Below, piece after piece: positions 15,961 to 25,221 of a stretch of DNA of 64,000 bases. Each line of letters begins with the position of its first letter. The stretch's first letter is position 1. The notes beneath the pieces are model-generated. The model ran no database searches, was not told the DNA's origin, and saw only the letters and a program-made list of their open reading frames with translations. Source of the stretch: Pseudomonas sp. UMAB-08 (GTDB taxonomy: Bacteria; Pseudomonadota; Gammaproteobacteria; Pseudomonadales; Pseudomonadaceae); NCBI RefSeq assembly GCF_900095225.1, contig NZ_LT607422.1:2780-66779 (forward strand), read 5' to 3'. The position numbers and the translations under genes were made by a program.

Positions 15961-17411
15961 GTGCGCTCCCGCTCGGCGAACAGAGCTTGAACAAAGGGTT
16001 CAGCTTCAAAGGTACGCAAATCGTCGATGCCTTCACCCACGCCGATATACCGAATCGGCAGGCCAAACTGCTTGGCCAGGGCGAAGATCACGCCGCCTTT
16101 AGCGGTACCGTCGAGTTTGGTCAGGGCCAGACCGGTCAAGGTCACGGTCTGATTGAACTGTTTAGCCTGATTGATCGCGTTCTGCCCGGTGCCAGCGTCC
16201 AGCACCAATAACACTTCATGCGGCGCATCGGCGTCGAGCTTGCTGATAACCCGGCGAACTTTTTTCAGTTCTTCCATCAGGTTGTCTTTGGTGTGGAGCC
16301 GACCCGCGGTGTCCGCGATCAGCACATCAATGCCGCGAGCCTTGGCCGCCTGCACCGCATCAAAGATCACCGAAGCCGAATCCGCGCCGGTGTGCTGGGC
16401 GATGACCGGAATGTGATTGCGCTCACCCCAGACCTGTAACTGCTCCACCGCCGCCGCGCGGAAGGTGTCGCCTGCGGCGAGCATGACTTTTTTACCTTCG
16501 AGCTGGAGCTTCTTCGCCAGCTTGCCGATGGTCGTGGTTTTGCCTGCGCCATTGACGCCCACCACCAGAATCACGAACGGCTTGTTCTGCCCAGTGATGA
16601 CCAATGGCTTCTCGACGGGCTTGAGCAAGGCCGTCAGTTCAGCCTGCAACGACTTATAGAGTGCGTCGCTGTCGGTCAGTTGCTTGCGCGCGACCTTCTG
16701 GGTCAGGCTTTGAATAATCACCGAGGTCGCGTCGACGCCCACATCGGCGGTCAGCAGCCGGGTTTCGATCTCTTCGAGCAGGTCATCGTCGATCAGCTTC
16801 TTGCCGAGGAACAGACTGGCCATGCCCTCGCCCAGACTGGCGCTGGTTTTCGACAAGCCTTGCTTGAGACGAGCGAAAAAGCCGGCTTTACTGGCTTCTG
16901 CCGCTGCCGGGGTGACCGGAGCGGGCACGGGAGCAGGAGCAACTTCAGCCACTCGCGCGACCGGCTGGGGTACAGGTACTACAACAGGAACAGGCGCTGG
17001 CGCGACAATCGGCTCAGGGGTAATCCGTTCAGGAACAACCACCGGCGCAACCACAACAGCCTGATCAGGTACGACCACAGGCGCCAGCTCGGCAGGCATC
17101 GGCGGCACAACCGGCACGCTGTGCACCGGAATCGGCGGCGTCACGTGAGGCTCAAGCTCATCGATCAGCGCCACGGACTCTTCGGCCACCGGTAATATCA
17201 GCCAAGGCTGAGACTCTGGAGCCGATTGCGGCGCGCGTTGTGGCTCAACAGCGACCGACGCATGGTCGATGACCACCTCAGGCGCTACTGTGGGTAGGAT
17301 TTGTGGCTGCTCGGCAACGGTTTCCTGCGGCTTCTTGCGCAGCCATCCGAACAGGCCTTTTTTCTCTGCAGCCGGAGCTGGGGTCTTCTTGTCGTCGTTG
17401 GAACCAAACAT
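15957..17411 (-). CDS. ftsY: Signal recognition particle receptor FtsY
   Basis: The 484-residue SRP receptor GTPase docks ribosome-nascent chains at the inner membrane. The C-terminal NG domain (about 180-484) carries GVNGAGKTTTIGKLA (P-loop), DTAGRLHT and TKLDGTAKGG. The N-terminal A domain (about 1-170) is unusual: after a basic patch (KKGLFGWLRKK), which may bind lipid, it is dominated by Val/Pro/Ala repeats such as VVVPVPQPVARV instead of long acidic runs. It heads the ftsY-ftsE-ftsX-rpoH gene string and is divergent from the M16 peptidases. Confidence 0.97.
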   Translation of the reverse strand: MFGSNDDKKTPAPAAEKKGLFGWLRKKPQETVAEQPQILPTVAPEVVIDHASVAVEPQRAPQSAPESQPWLILPVAEESVALIDELEPHVTPPIPVHSVPVVPPMPAELAPVVVPDQAVVVAPVVVPERITPEPIVAPAPVPVVVPVPQPVARVAEVAPAPVPAPVTPAAAEASKAGFFARLKQGLSKTSASLGEGMASLFLGKKLIDDDLLEEIETRLLTADVGVDATSVIIQSLTQKVARKQLTDSDALYKSLQAELTALLKPVEKPLVITGQNKPFVILVVGVNGAGKTTTIGKLAKKLQLEGKKVMLAAGDTFRAAAVEQLQVWGERNHIPVIAQHTGADSASVIFDAVQAAKARGIDVLIADTAGRLHTKDNLMEELKKVRRVISKLDADAPHEVLLVLDAGTGQNAINQAKQFNQTVTLTGLALTKLDGTAKGGVIFALAKQFGLPIRYIGVGEGIDDLRTFEAEPFVQALFAERERT

Positions 17412-17699
17412 GGAGGACGGCTATCTCAAGGTAGCGACGCGCCAAAGCGGCGCCTCAGGAAAATTCTGTCAATGCAAAACAGACTGCTTTTGACCCGGCT
17501 TGTTCACCCGCGGCCCCGAAATTGTAGGCGTTCACCGGTACAAAAACGTCATTTCAACCCGTTTCAACCGTGCCAGACCAGAACCAATAGTTCACGTAAC
17601 AGTTCTAGCCGTGGCCGCCGGCCACACGGACCCGTATCCTAACCCCCCCGCGCCCGCCGACGCTAAGTTCAAGCAGGCCGCCTAACAGGTTCAAAACGA
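17412..17699. other. Divergent intergenic region, ftsY / M16 peptidase
   Basis: This 288-bp gap must hold promoters for both directions. No matching -35/-10 pair or operator stood out, and no supported small gene was seen. Confidence 0.4.
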
Positions 17700-19055
17700 A
17701 TGAATGCTCTAGCCCGCCGCGCCGCAGGCCTGCTGCTCAGCACAGTGTGTCTGCCACTGTCAGCATTGGCTGCAGACCCGCAACCTACTCACGAATTCAC
17801 CCTGGACAATGGCCTGAAAATCATCGTCCGCGAAGACCATCGCGCGCCCGTGGTGGTTTCGCAAGTCTGGTACAAAGTCGGCTCCAGCTATGAAACCCCT
17901 GGCCAGACCGGTTTGTCCCACGCCCTCGAACACATGATGTTCAAAGGCAGCAAAAACGTGGGGCCGGGCCAGGCCTCGCTGATTCTGCGTGATCTGGGCG
18001 CTGAAGAAAACGCGTTCACCAGCGACGATTACACCGCGTATTACCAGGTGTTGGCCCGTGATCGCCTGGGAGTAGCCTTCGAGCTGGAAGCCGATCGCAT
18101 GGCCAGCCTGCTTCTGCCCCCTGAAGAATTCAGCCGCGAAATTGAAGTCATCAAGGAAGAACGCCGCCTGCGCACTGACGACAAGCCCAGCGCCAAAGCC
18201 TATGAGCGCTTCCAGGCCATGGCCTACCCCGCCAGCGGTTACCACACGCCGACCATCGGCTGGATGGCAGACCTGGACCGGATGAAGGTTGAAGAGCTGC
18301 GTCATTGGTACGAAGCCTGGTACGTGCCGAACAACGCCACATTGGTGGTAGTCGGCGATGTACAGCCCGACGACGTAAAAGCCCTGGCGCAACGTTATTT
18401 CGGGCCAATCCCGCGACGCGACGTGCCACCGTCGAAAGCCCCGCTGGAACTGGCTGAGCCGGGCGAACGCAAAATCACCCTGCACGTACAGACTCAATTG
18501 CCGAGCCTTATGTACGGTTTCAACGTGCCAAGCCTGTCTACCGCTGCCGATCCACGCTCGGTCAATGCACTGCGCCTGATTTCCGCCCTGCTCGACGGCG
18601 GCTACAGCGCACGCATTCCGACCCGTCTGGAGCGAGGCGAAGAGCTGGTTTCAGGCGCCTCGTCGAGCTACGACGCCTACAGCCGTGGCGATAGCCTGTT
18701 CATGCTCAGCGCAACCCCTAACACGCAGAAGAAAAAAACCCTGGCCGATGTTGAAGCCGGTATCTGGCGCCTGTTGAATGAGCTGAAAACCAAGCCACCG
18801 TCCAATGAAGAGCTGGAACGGGTTCGGGCGCAAGTGATTGCTGGCCTGGTCTACCAGCGTGATTCGATTACCAGCCAGGCCAGCACGATCGGCGAGCTAG
18901 AAACCGTCGGCTTGTCGTGGAAACTGATGGACGAAGAACTGGAGGCGCTTAAAAGCGTGACCCCGGCCGATATCCAGAAAGCCGCCCGCACCTATTTCAT
19001 CCGCGAACGTCTCAGCGTTGCGCACGTTTTGCCCGAGGAGACTGCACATGAGTGA
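17700..19055 (+). CDS. M16 family zinc peptidase, catalytic subunit
   Basis: The 451-residue pitrilysin-type protein has a signal peptide ending SALAA (about residue 25), so it is periplasmic. The inverted zinc motif HxxEH is intact: His74, Glu77 and His78 in LSHALEHMMFKGS. The third ligand is a Glu about 75 residues further on in IKEERR. A second M16 domain occupies the C-terminal half. The next gene, overlapping by 8 bp, encodes a partner without the zinc motif. Such pairs act as hetero-oligomeric peptidases for small or unfolded peptides. The substrate is unknown. A PqqF-type role is not supported, since no pqq genes are nearby. Confidence 0.92.
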   Translation: MNALARRAAGLLLSTVCLPLSALAADPQPTHEFTLDNGLKIIVREDHRAPVVVSQVWYKVGSSYETPGQTGLSHALEHMMFKGSKNVGPGQASLILRDLGAEENAFTSDDYTAYYQVLARDRLGVAFELEADRMASLLLPPEEFSREIEVIKEERRLRTDDKPSAKAYERFQAMAYPASGYHTPTIGWMADLDRMKVEELRHWYEAWYVPNNATLVVVGDVQPDDVKALAQRYFGPIPRRDVPPSKAPLELAEPGERKITLHVQTQLPSLMYGFNVPSLSTAADPRSVNALRLISALLDGGYSARIPTRLERGEELVSGASSSYDAYSRGDSLFMLSATPNTQKKKTLADVEAGIWRLLNELKTKPPSNEELERVRAQVIAGLVYQRDSITSQASTIGELETVGLSWKLMDEELEALKSVTPADIQKAARTYFIRERLSVAHVLPEETAHE

Positions 19056-20559
19056 GCAAAAGGGTCCACGTTATGGGCTACTCGGCCTGGGAGCTCTGGG
19101 GCTGGTGGTCATGCTTGGCGCCTTTATCGCCCCCCAGGCCGAGGCTGAAAGCATCGCACCTGACAGCACCACGCTGAAGGACACCGTCCAGGCACTCCCT
19201 GACAACAACCTGCAATCGCTCAAAGAGCTCGACGGCAAGCCGCCCGCGCGGCGCACCTTGAACATCCAGACCTGGAAAACCGCCGAAGGCGCCAAGGTGA
19301 TGTTCGTCGAAGCGCGTGAATTGCCCATGTTCAACTTGCGCCTGACCTACGCCGCAGGCAGCAGTCAGGATCAAAGCACCCCCGGCATCGCCGTGCTGAC
19401 CAACGCCATGCTCAATGAAGGCGTGGCCGGCAAGAATGTTGGCGCCATCGCCGAAGGCTTTGAAGGCTTGGGCGCTGACTTCAGCAACGGCGCTTACCGC
19501 GACATGGCCGTGACCTCCCTGCGCAGCCTGAGCGCCGTGGATAAGCGCGAGCCGGCGCTGAAGCTATTTGCCCAAGTCGTCGGTAAACCGACGTTCCCTG
19601 CCGATTCACTGGCGCGGATCAAGAACCAGTTGCTGGCTGGCTTCGAATACCAGAAACAAAACCCCGGCAAACTCGCGGGCAATGAGCTGTTCAAGCGTCT
19701 CTATGGCGACCACCCTTACGCGCACCCGAGCGAAGGGACGGCCAAAAGCATTTCACCTATCAGCATCGCGCAGCTCAAGGCCTTCCACGCCAAAGCCTAT
19801 GCCGCAGGCAATGCGGTGATCGCATTGGTCGGCGACCTGTCCCGATCCGAAGCAGAAGCGATTGCTGCCCAGGTTTCCGCTGCCCTGCCCAAAGGCCCGG
19901 CGCTGCCGAAAATCGAACAACCGGTCGATCCCAAAGCCGGTGAAACCCACATCGAGTTCGCGTCCAAGCAGACGCACTTGATGCTCGCGCAACTGGGGAT
20001 CGAGCGTAACGACCCGGATTACGTCGCGCTGACACTCGGCAACTCGGTACTCGGCGGTGGCGGCTTCGGCAGTCGCTTAATGACGGAAGTGCGGGAAAAA
20101 CGTGGCCTGACCTATGGCGTTTCTTCGGGCTTCACCCCAATGCAGGTGCCCGGCCCGTTCATGATCGCCCTGCAAACCCGCGCCGAACTCAGCGAAAACA
20201 CCTTGAAGCTGGTGCAAGACATCGTGCGTGACTTCCTCGTCACAGGCCCGACCCAGAAAGAACTCGACGACGCCAAGCGTGAATTGTCCGGCAGCTTCCC
20301 GCTGTCCACGGCCAGCAACGCTGATATCGTTGGCCAGCTAGGTGCGATTGGTTTCTACGACCTGCCGCTGACGTACCTCGAAGATTTTATGCAACAGGCG
20401 CAAAGCGTGACGGTCGAGCAAGTCAAAGCGGCCATGAACAAGCACTTGAGCGCGGATAAGATGGTGATCGTCACCGCAGGCCCGACGGTGCCGCAAAAGC
20501 CGTTGCCACCCCCTACTGATAAACCTACTCAGCAACCTCTCGGGGTCCCGGAGCACTAA
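19048..20559 (+). CDS. M16 family peptidase partner, zinc motif missing
   Basis: The 503-residue M16-fold protein has an N-terminal hydrophobic segment (about 9-31) that works as a signal anchor or signal peptide. The position expected for HxxEH reads GIAVLTNAMLNEG, so the zinc site is absent. The C-terminal half keeps the Arg-Tyr substrate-binding region (REKRGLTYGVSSGF). It probably pairs with the preceding catalytic subunit, like the two-chain M16B enzymes and mitochondrial processing peptidase. The proline-rich tail KPLPPPTDKPTQQP is unusual. The start at 19048 follows GAGGAGACTGCAC inside the end of the upstream gene. Confidence 0.9.
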   Translation: MSEQKGPRYGLLGLGALGLVVMLGAFIAPQAEAESIAPDSTTLKDTVQALPDNNLQSLKELDGKPPARRTLNIQTWKTAEGAKVMFVEARELPMFNLRLTYAAGSSQDQSTPGIAVLTNAMLNEGVAGKNVGAIAEGFEGLGADFSNGAYRDMAVTSLRSLSAVDKREPALKLFAQVVGKPTFPADSLARIKNQLLAGFEYQKQNPGKLAGNELFKRLYGDHPYAHPSEGTAKSISPISIAQLKAFHAKAYAAGNAVIALVGDLSRSEAEAIAAQVSAALPKGPALPKIEQPVDPKAGETHIEFASKQTHLMLAQLGIERNDPDYVALTLGNSVLGGGGFGSRLMTEVREKRGLTYGVSSGFTPMQVPGPFMIALQTRAELSENTLKLVQDIVRDFLVTGPTQKELDDAKRELSGSFPLSTASNADIVGQLGAIGFYDLPLTYLEDFMQQAQSVTVEQVKAAMNKHLSADKMVIVTAGPTVPQKPLPPPTDKPTQQPLGVPEH

Positions 20560-21158
20560 TGGCCAATCCAAGACCAAAGGGCCATAACGGCCTGGGTCAA
20601 CTACGCATCATCGGTGGCGAATGGGGCAGCCGTCGCCTGACCTTCCCTGACGCTCCAGGCCTGCGTCCAACGCCGGACCGCGTGCGCGAAACGCTGTTTA
20701 ACTGGCTGGCGACGCACATCGAAGGCGCGCGCGTACTCGACGTGTTCACCGGCAGCGGCGCGCTTTACCTGGAAGCCCTGTCACGCGGCGCAGGCATGGC
20801 CCTGGCGCTGGACAACAACGCCGAGGCCCTCGCCAGCCTGCGACGGAACCTGGACATGCTCGGGTGCACGGTGGGTCAGGTATCACATACCGACAGCCTG
20901 CGTTATCTGGAAACCCAGACGCCTGCCCAGTTCGATCTGGTCTTTCTCGACCCGCCCTTCCACCAGAACCTGCTGCCTGCCGCCTGCGCCCTTCTTGAAG
21001 CGCGTCAATGGCTGGCGGAAAGTGCCTGGATTTACACCGAAAGCGAAATCTCGCCGTCGTCTGTCGGCTTGCCAGGCAACTGGCGCCTGCACCGGGAGAA
21101 GAAAGCCGGGCAGGTGTATTACGCGCTGTGGCAGCGGAGTACCGAGGTAGACGCCTGA
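20559..21158 (+). CDS. rsmD: 16S rRNA (guanine-966-N2)-methyltransferase
   Basis: The 199-residue SAM-dependent enzyme modifies G966 of 16S rRNA in the small subunit head. RIIGGEWGSRRL at the N-terminus and TPDRVRETLFNWL bind RNA. VLDVFTGSGALYLEALSRG is the SAM motif, and FLDPPFHQ carries the catalytic DPPF. The start codon shares one base with the preceding stop. The family assignment is clear. Confidence 0.95.
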   Translation: MANPRPKGHNGLGQLRIIGGEWGSRRLTFPDAPGLRPTPDRVRETLFNWLATHIEGARVLDVFTGSGALYLEALSRGAGMALALDNNAEALASLRRNLDMLGCTVGQVSHTDSLRYLETQTPAQFDLVFLDPPFHQNLLPAACALLEARQWLAESAWIYTESEISPSSVGLPGNWRLHREKKAGQVYYALWQRSTEVDA

Positions 21159-21354
21159 TCGCGGTGCCAGCATATGCATTCACTCCCGCAGAACCCGCAA
21201 GGTCTGCGTGGGGTGGATTCATTGACGAAGGCGTCATGAGTGACACGCAGCAGGCTTCAACCCCTACCGCTGACGAAAAACTCCGGCACGCCTGTCCGCA
21301 GTTGTGGCAACGTAGTGTTTATGCAGTAAACGTGAATTGCCGACGAGTTCGAAC

Positions 21355-22386
21355 GTGCCTATCCAACTTGCTACGAACACGCTTCCAGACCCGTTCATCC
21401 CCGCTTTAGGACTGGCTAACCCGCACCTGCAAACGCTATGGGGACCCCTGTGGCGAAAAAAAGCAAAGCTTGAACGCCAGCGTGAACGTATCTGGTTGGC
21501 CGACGGCGACTTTCTGGATCTGGACTGGCACGGCCCGCATGAGGCAGACACGCCTTTGGTGCTGGTGCTGCACGGTCTGACCGGCTCATCAAACTCGCCC
21601 TATGTGGTGGGTTTGCAGCAGGCTTTGGCCTTTCAGGGGTGGGCCAGCGTGGCGTTGAACTGGCGGGGTTGCTCTGGCGAACCCAATCTTTTACCGCGCA
21701 GCTACCACTCCGGCGCCAGCGAAGACCTCGCCAGCGTCATTGCCCATCTGCGCACCTTGCGACCGCTGGCACCGCTATATGCAGTGGGCTATTCGCTGGG
21801 CGGCAATGTGTTGCTCAAGCACTTGGGCGAAGTGGGCAGCAACAGCTCGCTGCAAGGAGCGGTTGCCGTGTCGGTGCCCTTCCGTCTGGACCAGTGTGCC
21901 GACCGCATTGGCCAGGGCTTCTCCAAGGTGTACCAGGCGCATTTTATGCGTGAGATGTTGGTGTACATCAAAGACAAACAGCGGCGCTTTCAGCACGAAG
22001 GACTCAGCGAAGGCCTGGCGGAACTGGCGGCACTCGGCTCGCTAGAGAACATGCGCACCTTCTGGGATTTCGATGGCCGGGTCACCGCGCCCCTGAATGG
22101 TTTTGCCGACGCCGAGGATTATTACCGTCGCGCTTCCAGCCGGTACTTCCTGGGTGAGATTCGTACGCCCACGCTGATCATCCACGCCGCCGACGATCCT
22201 TTTGTATTCCCCCACAGCCTGCCAGAAGCCGACGAGCTGTCGCCCAGCACCCACTTCGAGCTGCAAGCACGAGGCGGCCACGTCGGGTTCGTTGACGGGT
22301 CGCTGAAAAACCCGAGCTACTACCTGGAGCGGCGCATTCCACTGTGGCTGAGCACCGCCCATCGTTCGGCCACCCCGTTGAAGTGA
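21355..22386 (+). CDS. YheT family alpha/beta hydrolase
   Basis: A 343-residue product is read from a GTG at 21355; a TTG at 21337 in frame is the alternative. The start is uncertain. The N-terminal PALGLANPHLQTLWGPLWR is the YheT hallmark. VLHGLTGSSNSPY is the oxyanion region, GYSLGGNVLLK contains the nucleophile Ser, ADDPFVFP the Asp, and GGHVGFVDG the His. Members hydrolyse esters of unknown physiological substrate. It is forward and follows rsmD by about 200 bp that hold no clear gene. Confidence 0.88.
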   Translation: MPIQLATNTLPDPFIPALGLANPHLQTLWGPLWRKKAKLERQRERIWLADGDFLDLDWHGPHEADTPLVLVLHGLTGSSNSPYVVGLQQALAFQGWASVALNWRGCSGEPNLLPRSYHSGASEDLASVIAHLRTLRPLAPLYAVGYSLGGNVLLKHLGEVGSNSSLQGAVAVSVPFRLDQCADRIGQGFSKVYQAHFMREMLVYIKDKQRRFQHEGLSEGLAELAALGSLENMRTFWDFDGRVTAPLNGFADAEDYYRRASSRYFLGEIRTPTLIIHAADDPFVFPHSLPEADELSPSTHFELQARGGHVGFVDGSLKNPSYYLERRIPLWLSTAHRSATPLK

Positions 22387-22468
22387 ATGACAGACGTCGG
22401 CGACATTGCACAATCCTTCAAGACAGTCTCTCCCTGACTATTTAAGATGCGGGCTCAAGGAGAGACTC

Positions 22469-23197
22469 ATGTCCCGCTATCAGCTTTATACCCGTGGCAT
22501 ACGCGACAGCGTGCCCATGTTGGTCGGCATCGCACCCTTCGGCATTATTTTCGGCACGCTGGCAGGCGCTGGCGGTTTGTCGTTGTGGCAAGCGCTCGGC
22601 ATGTCGATGTTCGTGTACGCCGGTTCCGCGCAATTTATCGTCGTCAGCCTGATGGGCGCTGGCGCCAGTGCGGTGGTGATTCTGCTGACCACCTTTATCG
22701 TCAATCTGCGTCACGTGCTGTACAGCGCCACGCTGCAACCCCAGGTGAGCGCGCTGCCTCAACGCTGGCGGGTGTTGCTGGCGTTCTGGCTGACCGACGA
22801 GACGTTCGCCGTGGTTCAGCGCTTTTATATCGTGCACGGGCGTTCGCCGCTTGGGCATTGGTATTGGGTCGGCGTCGCCAGTGCGCTGTATGCCTGCTGG
22901 GTGAGCAGTTCGGTGGTGGGCGTGCTGTTTGGCCAAGCGGTGCCTGATCTGGCGGGCTGGGGGCTGGAATTCGCCATGCTCGCGACCTTTATCGGAATCG
23001 TCGTGCCTTTACTGCGCAATCAACCGCAAATCGCGGCGGCACTCGCCGCTGGCGCGGTGGCCTTGATGACGCACACCTGGCCTTACAAACTGGGCCTGAT
23101 GGCGGCGGCATTCAGCGGGATCGCCGTAGGCGTTTTGCTTGAGCGGCGACGCTCTGGCGCCCGCGACGAAGCGTCAAGCCACGAGGTGCGCTCATGA
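22469..23197 (+). CDS. azlC: AzlC family branched-chain amino acid exporter subunit
   Basis: The 242-residue integral membrane protein has about seven hydrophobic segments. The N-terminal GIAPFGIIFGTLAGAGGLS and FAGSAQF-like FVYAGSAQFIVVSLMGAG are typical of AzlC (YgaZ), the large subunit of two-component exporters for valine and other branched-chain amino acids. CAAGGAGAGACTC before the ATG fixes the start. The stop overlaps azlD by four bases, which is diagnostic for the pair. The actual substrate is not shown by sequence. Confidence 0.9.
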   Translation: MSRYQLYTRGIRDSVPMLVGIAPFGIIFGTLAGAGGLSLWQALGMSMFVYAGSAQFIVVSLMGAGASAVVILLTTFIVNLRHVLYSATLQPQVSALPQRWRVLLAFWLTDETFAVVQRFYIVHGRSPLGHWYWVGVASALYACWVSSSVVGVLFGQAVPDLAGWGLEFAMLATFIGIVVPLLRNQPQIAAALAAGAVALMTHTWPYKLGLMAAAFSGIAVGVLLERRRSGARDEASSHEVRS

Positions 23198-23517
23198 GTT
23201 ACTGGTGGCTGATTGGCGGCATGACCGCTATCACGTTCCTGATGCGCTACAGCCTGTTCGCCTGGCCGCATTTGCGCTTTCCGCCCGTGGTACGCCAAGG
23301 GCTGCACTATGTGCCGACGGCCGTGCTGACCGCGATTGTGGTACCGGGCATGCTGCTGCCCGATGGCGAGCATTGGCAATTAAATCCCAGCAACGCCTAC
23401 TTGCTGGCGGGCCTCGCAGCCATCGCCATCGCCGCCTTCAGCCGCAACTTGCTGGCGACCATTGGCGGCGGCTTGCTGGTGTTCTTTCTGCTGCGCTGGG
23501 CGCTGGGGCAGATTTAG
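23194..23517 (+). CDS. azlD: AzlD family small subunit of the exporter
   Basis: The 107-residue protein with three to four membrane helices is the small partner (YgaH-like) of AzlC. GMTAITFLMRYSLFAW and VPTAVLTAIVVPGML are family features. The start overlaps the azlC stop, so production is coupled. A REP element follows the stop within 20 bp. Confidence 0.9.
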   Translation: MSYWWLIGGMTAITFLMRYSLFAWPHLRFPPVVRQGLHYVPTAVLTAIVVPGMLLPDGEHWQLNPSNAYLLAGLAAIAIAAFSRNLLATIGGGLLVFFLLRWALGQI

Positions 23518-23527
23518 TTCTAAAAAT

Positions 23528-23556
23528 CGCCAGCGCGGGCAAGCGCGCTCCTACAG
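23528..23556. repeat. Single REP element
   Basis: CGCGGGCAAGCGCGCTCCTAC (positions 23533-23553) is a Pseudomonas REP core. It lies between the convergent azlD and sulfurtransferase genes. Confidence 0.75.
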
Positions 23557-23557
23557 G

Positions 23558-24412
23558 TCAGGGCCCGGTAGCGATGGCGCGCTTCGGATCGGTAATCCAT
23601 TCGCTCCACGATCCGGCGTACAGCGAACCCAGTGGATACCCCGCCAGGCACAGCGCGAACAGGTTATGGCAGGCCGTGACGCCTGAGCCGCAGTAGGCCA
23701 CCAGATCATCTGGCGAACGATTACCCAACACTGCCGCAAAGCGTTGCTTGAGCTGGTCTGCTGGCAGAAAACGGCCGTCGGCACCCAGGTTTTCGTTGAA
23801 CGCAACACACTGCGCACCCGGAATATGGCCGGCGACCGGATCGATCGGCTCCACTTCACCACGGAAACGCGGTGCGGCGCGGGCATCGAGCAGCGTCATG
23901 TCTGGCTGGCCCAGACGCGCTTGCAACGCCTGGGCACTGAGCAGCAACGAATCATCCGGCTTACCGGTGAACGTCCCTTTCTTGTTTTGCGGCGCATCCA
24001 GACTCAACGGCAAACCCGCCGCATGCCAGGCCTTGAGGCCGCCATCCAGCAAGTACACGCCGTCACGCTTGCCCAGCCACGCCAGCAACCACCATCCGCG
24101 AGCAGCAAACGCGCCGGGACCGTCGTCGTACAGCACAACATCGCTGTCCTGGCTGATGCCCCACTCCTGCAATCGCTGAATCAGCACGTCCGGCTTTGGC
24201 AAAGGATGACGGCCTGTGACGCCCTTGATCACCTTGTCACTGAAATCACGCTCCAGATCAGCGAACCTCGCGCCCGCGATATGCCCTTCGGCATAACTGC
24301 GCTGGCCATAGTCAAGGTCTTCGAGGGCGAAGCGACAATCGAGAATCACCAGCCCCGGTTGCTGTTGGCGAGCGGCCAGTTGTTCCGGGCTGATCAGTTG
24401 CGCAATGGGCAT
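23558..24412 (-). CDS. Two-domain sulfurtransferase (3-mercaptopyruvate/thiosulfate type)
   Basis: The 284-residue protein has two rhodanese domains. The N-terminal one is inactive (YDDGPGAFA at the loop), and the C-terminal one carries the catalytic Cys241. The active-site loop CGSGVTA is of the 3-mercaptopyruvate sulfurtransferase (SseA) type rather than the CRxGxR type of classical rhodanese. The enzyme transfers sulfur to cyanide or thiol acceptors in the cytoplasm. The substrate preference is inferred from the loop. It converges with azlCD; laoR lies upstream on the same strand. Confidence 0.9.
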   Translation of the reverse strand: MPIAQLISPEQLAARQQQPGLVILDCRFALEDLDYGQRSYAEGHIAGARFADLERDFSDKVIKGVTGRHPLPKPDVLIQRLQEWGISQDSDVVLYDDGPGAFAARGWWLLAWLGKRDGVYLLDGGLKAWHAAGLPLSLDAPQNKKGTFTGKPDDSLLLSAQALQARLGQPDMTLLDARAAPRFRGEVEPIDPVAGHIPGAQCVAFNENLGADGRFLPADQLKQRFAAVLGNRSPDDLVAYCGSGVTACHNLFALCLAGYPLGSLYAGSWSEWITDPKRAIATGP

Positions 24413-24462
24413 GGCAGGTTCCTGTGAGAAAAATTCAGATCAATGTTATGACAAAAAAAACG

Positions 24463-25134
24463 TCAGGGCGTTTCCTCTAATGCCCGCCCCAACGGCACAT
24501 AAAACTCTTCACACAGCGCATTCACCGCGTCCCGTGCCTCTGGCGTGACGTAACCCATCTCCAGCATCAGCACTTGGTACACGCCTCGGCGCATGGCTTC
24601 TTCACTGAGTCGCGTGGCGTCTTCGCGCGTGGTGCACAAAAACCGCACCCACGACGTAAGGATAATCCACACATTGAGGGTCAACGACTCAATCTGCACC
24701 TTGTCCATGCGCAAGATACCGGCCTCGACGAAGCCGCTGTAGATGGCCATGCCCTGAATCAGGCAGTGCTGGGAAAACCGTCGGTAACGCGCAGCCAGTT
24801 CTGGATCGGCGTCGAGCAGGTGCTCCAGATCGCGATGCAGGAAACGGTAGCGCCACATGCCGTCGAGCAGCTCCATCAAATAGAAACGCTTGTCCTCGAC
24901 ACTCGGCAGACGCCCCTTGGGCGGACGCAAAAAGCTGTCCACAAGGGCTTCGTACTCGGTAAACAGCTCGGCGATGATCGCCTGCTTATTGGGGAAGTGG
25001 TAATACAGATTGCCTGGCGACATTTCCATGTGTGCAGCAATGTGATTGGTGCTGACGCTGCGCTCGCCCTGCTCATTGAACAGCTCCAGGCTGTTTTGCA
25101 CGATGCGTTCGCGGGTTTTGATGCGTGGTGCCAT
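24463..25134 (-). CDS. TetR family repressor, LaoR-like
   Basis: The 223-residue regulator has an N-terminal helix-turn-helix (about 10-55: TRERIVQNSLELFNEQGE, then VSTNHIAAHMEMSPGNLYYHF). The remaining helical domain is hydrophobic and would bind a ligand. It is divergent from the aldehyde dehydrogenase gene, the arrangement of the laoABCR locus described in P. aeruginosa (PA0364-PA0367), where LaoR represses long-chain alcohol oxidation genes. That identity rests on gene order plus family matches. A palindrome in the divergent promoter region is the likely operator. Confidence 0.85.
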   Translation of the reverse strand: MAPRIKTRERIVQNSLELFNEQGERSVSTNHIAAHMEMSPGNLYYHFPNKQAIIAELFTEYEALVDSFLRPPKGRLPSVEDKRFYLMELLDGMWRYRFLHRDLEHLLDADPELAARYRRFSQHCLIQGMAIYSGFVEAGILRMDKVQIESLTLNVWIILTSWVRFLCTTREDATRLSEEAMRRGVYQVLMLEMGYVTPEARDAVNALCEEFYVPLGRALEETP

Positions 25135-25221
25135 GGTTCAGCTCGACCGCTTAAACGTGTGGAGAATATGCCGCATCTTAGCGCAGGCGATGTCGGGTAT
25201 CCCGCCTTCGCGCAGTTCAAT

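Noticed and set aside
17700..20559. pqqF-like pyrroloquinoline quinone processing peptidases
   Set aside because: The two M16 proteins are shorter than PqqF, carry export signals and have no pqq genes nearby.
21237..21409. Small forward frame beginning MSDTQQAST before the YheT hydrolase gene
   Set aside because: It has an ATG but overlaps the start of the hydrolase in another frame and shows no homology; too little to call a gene.
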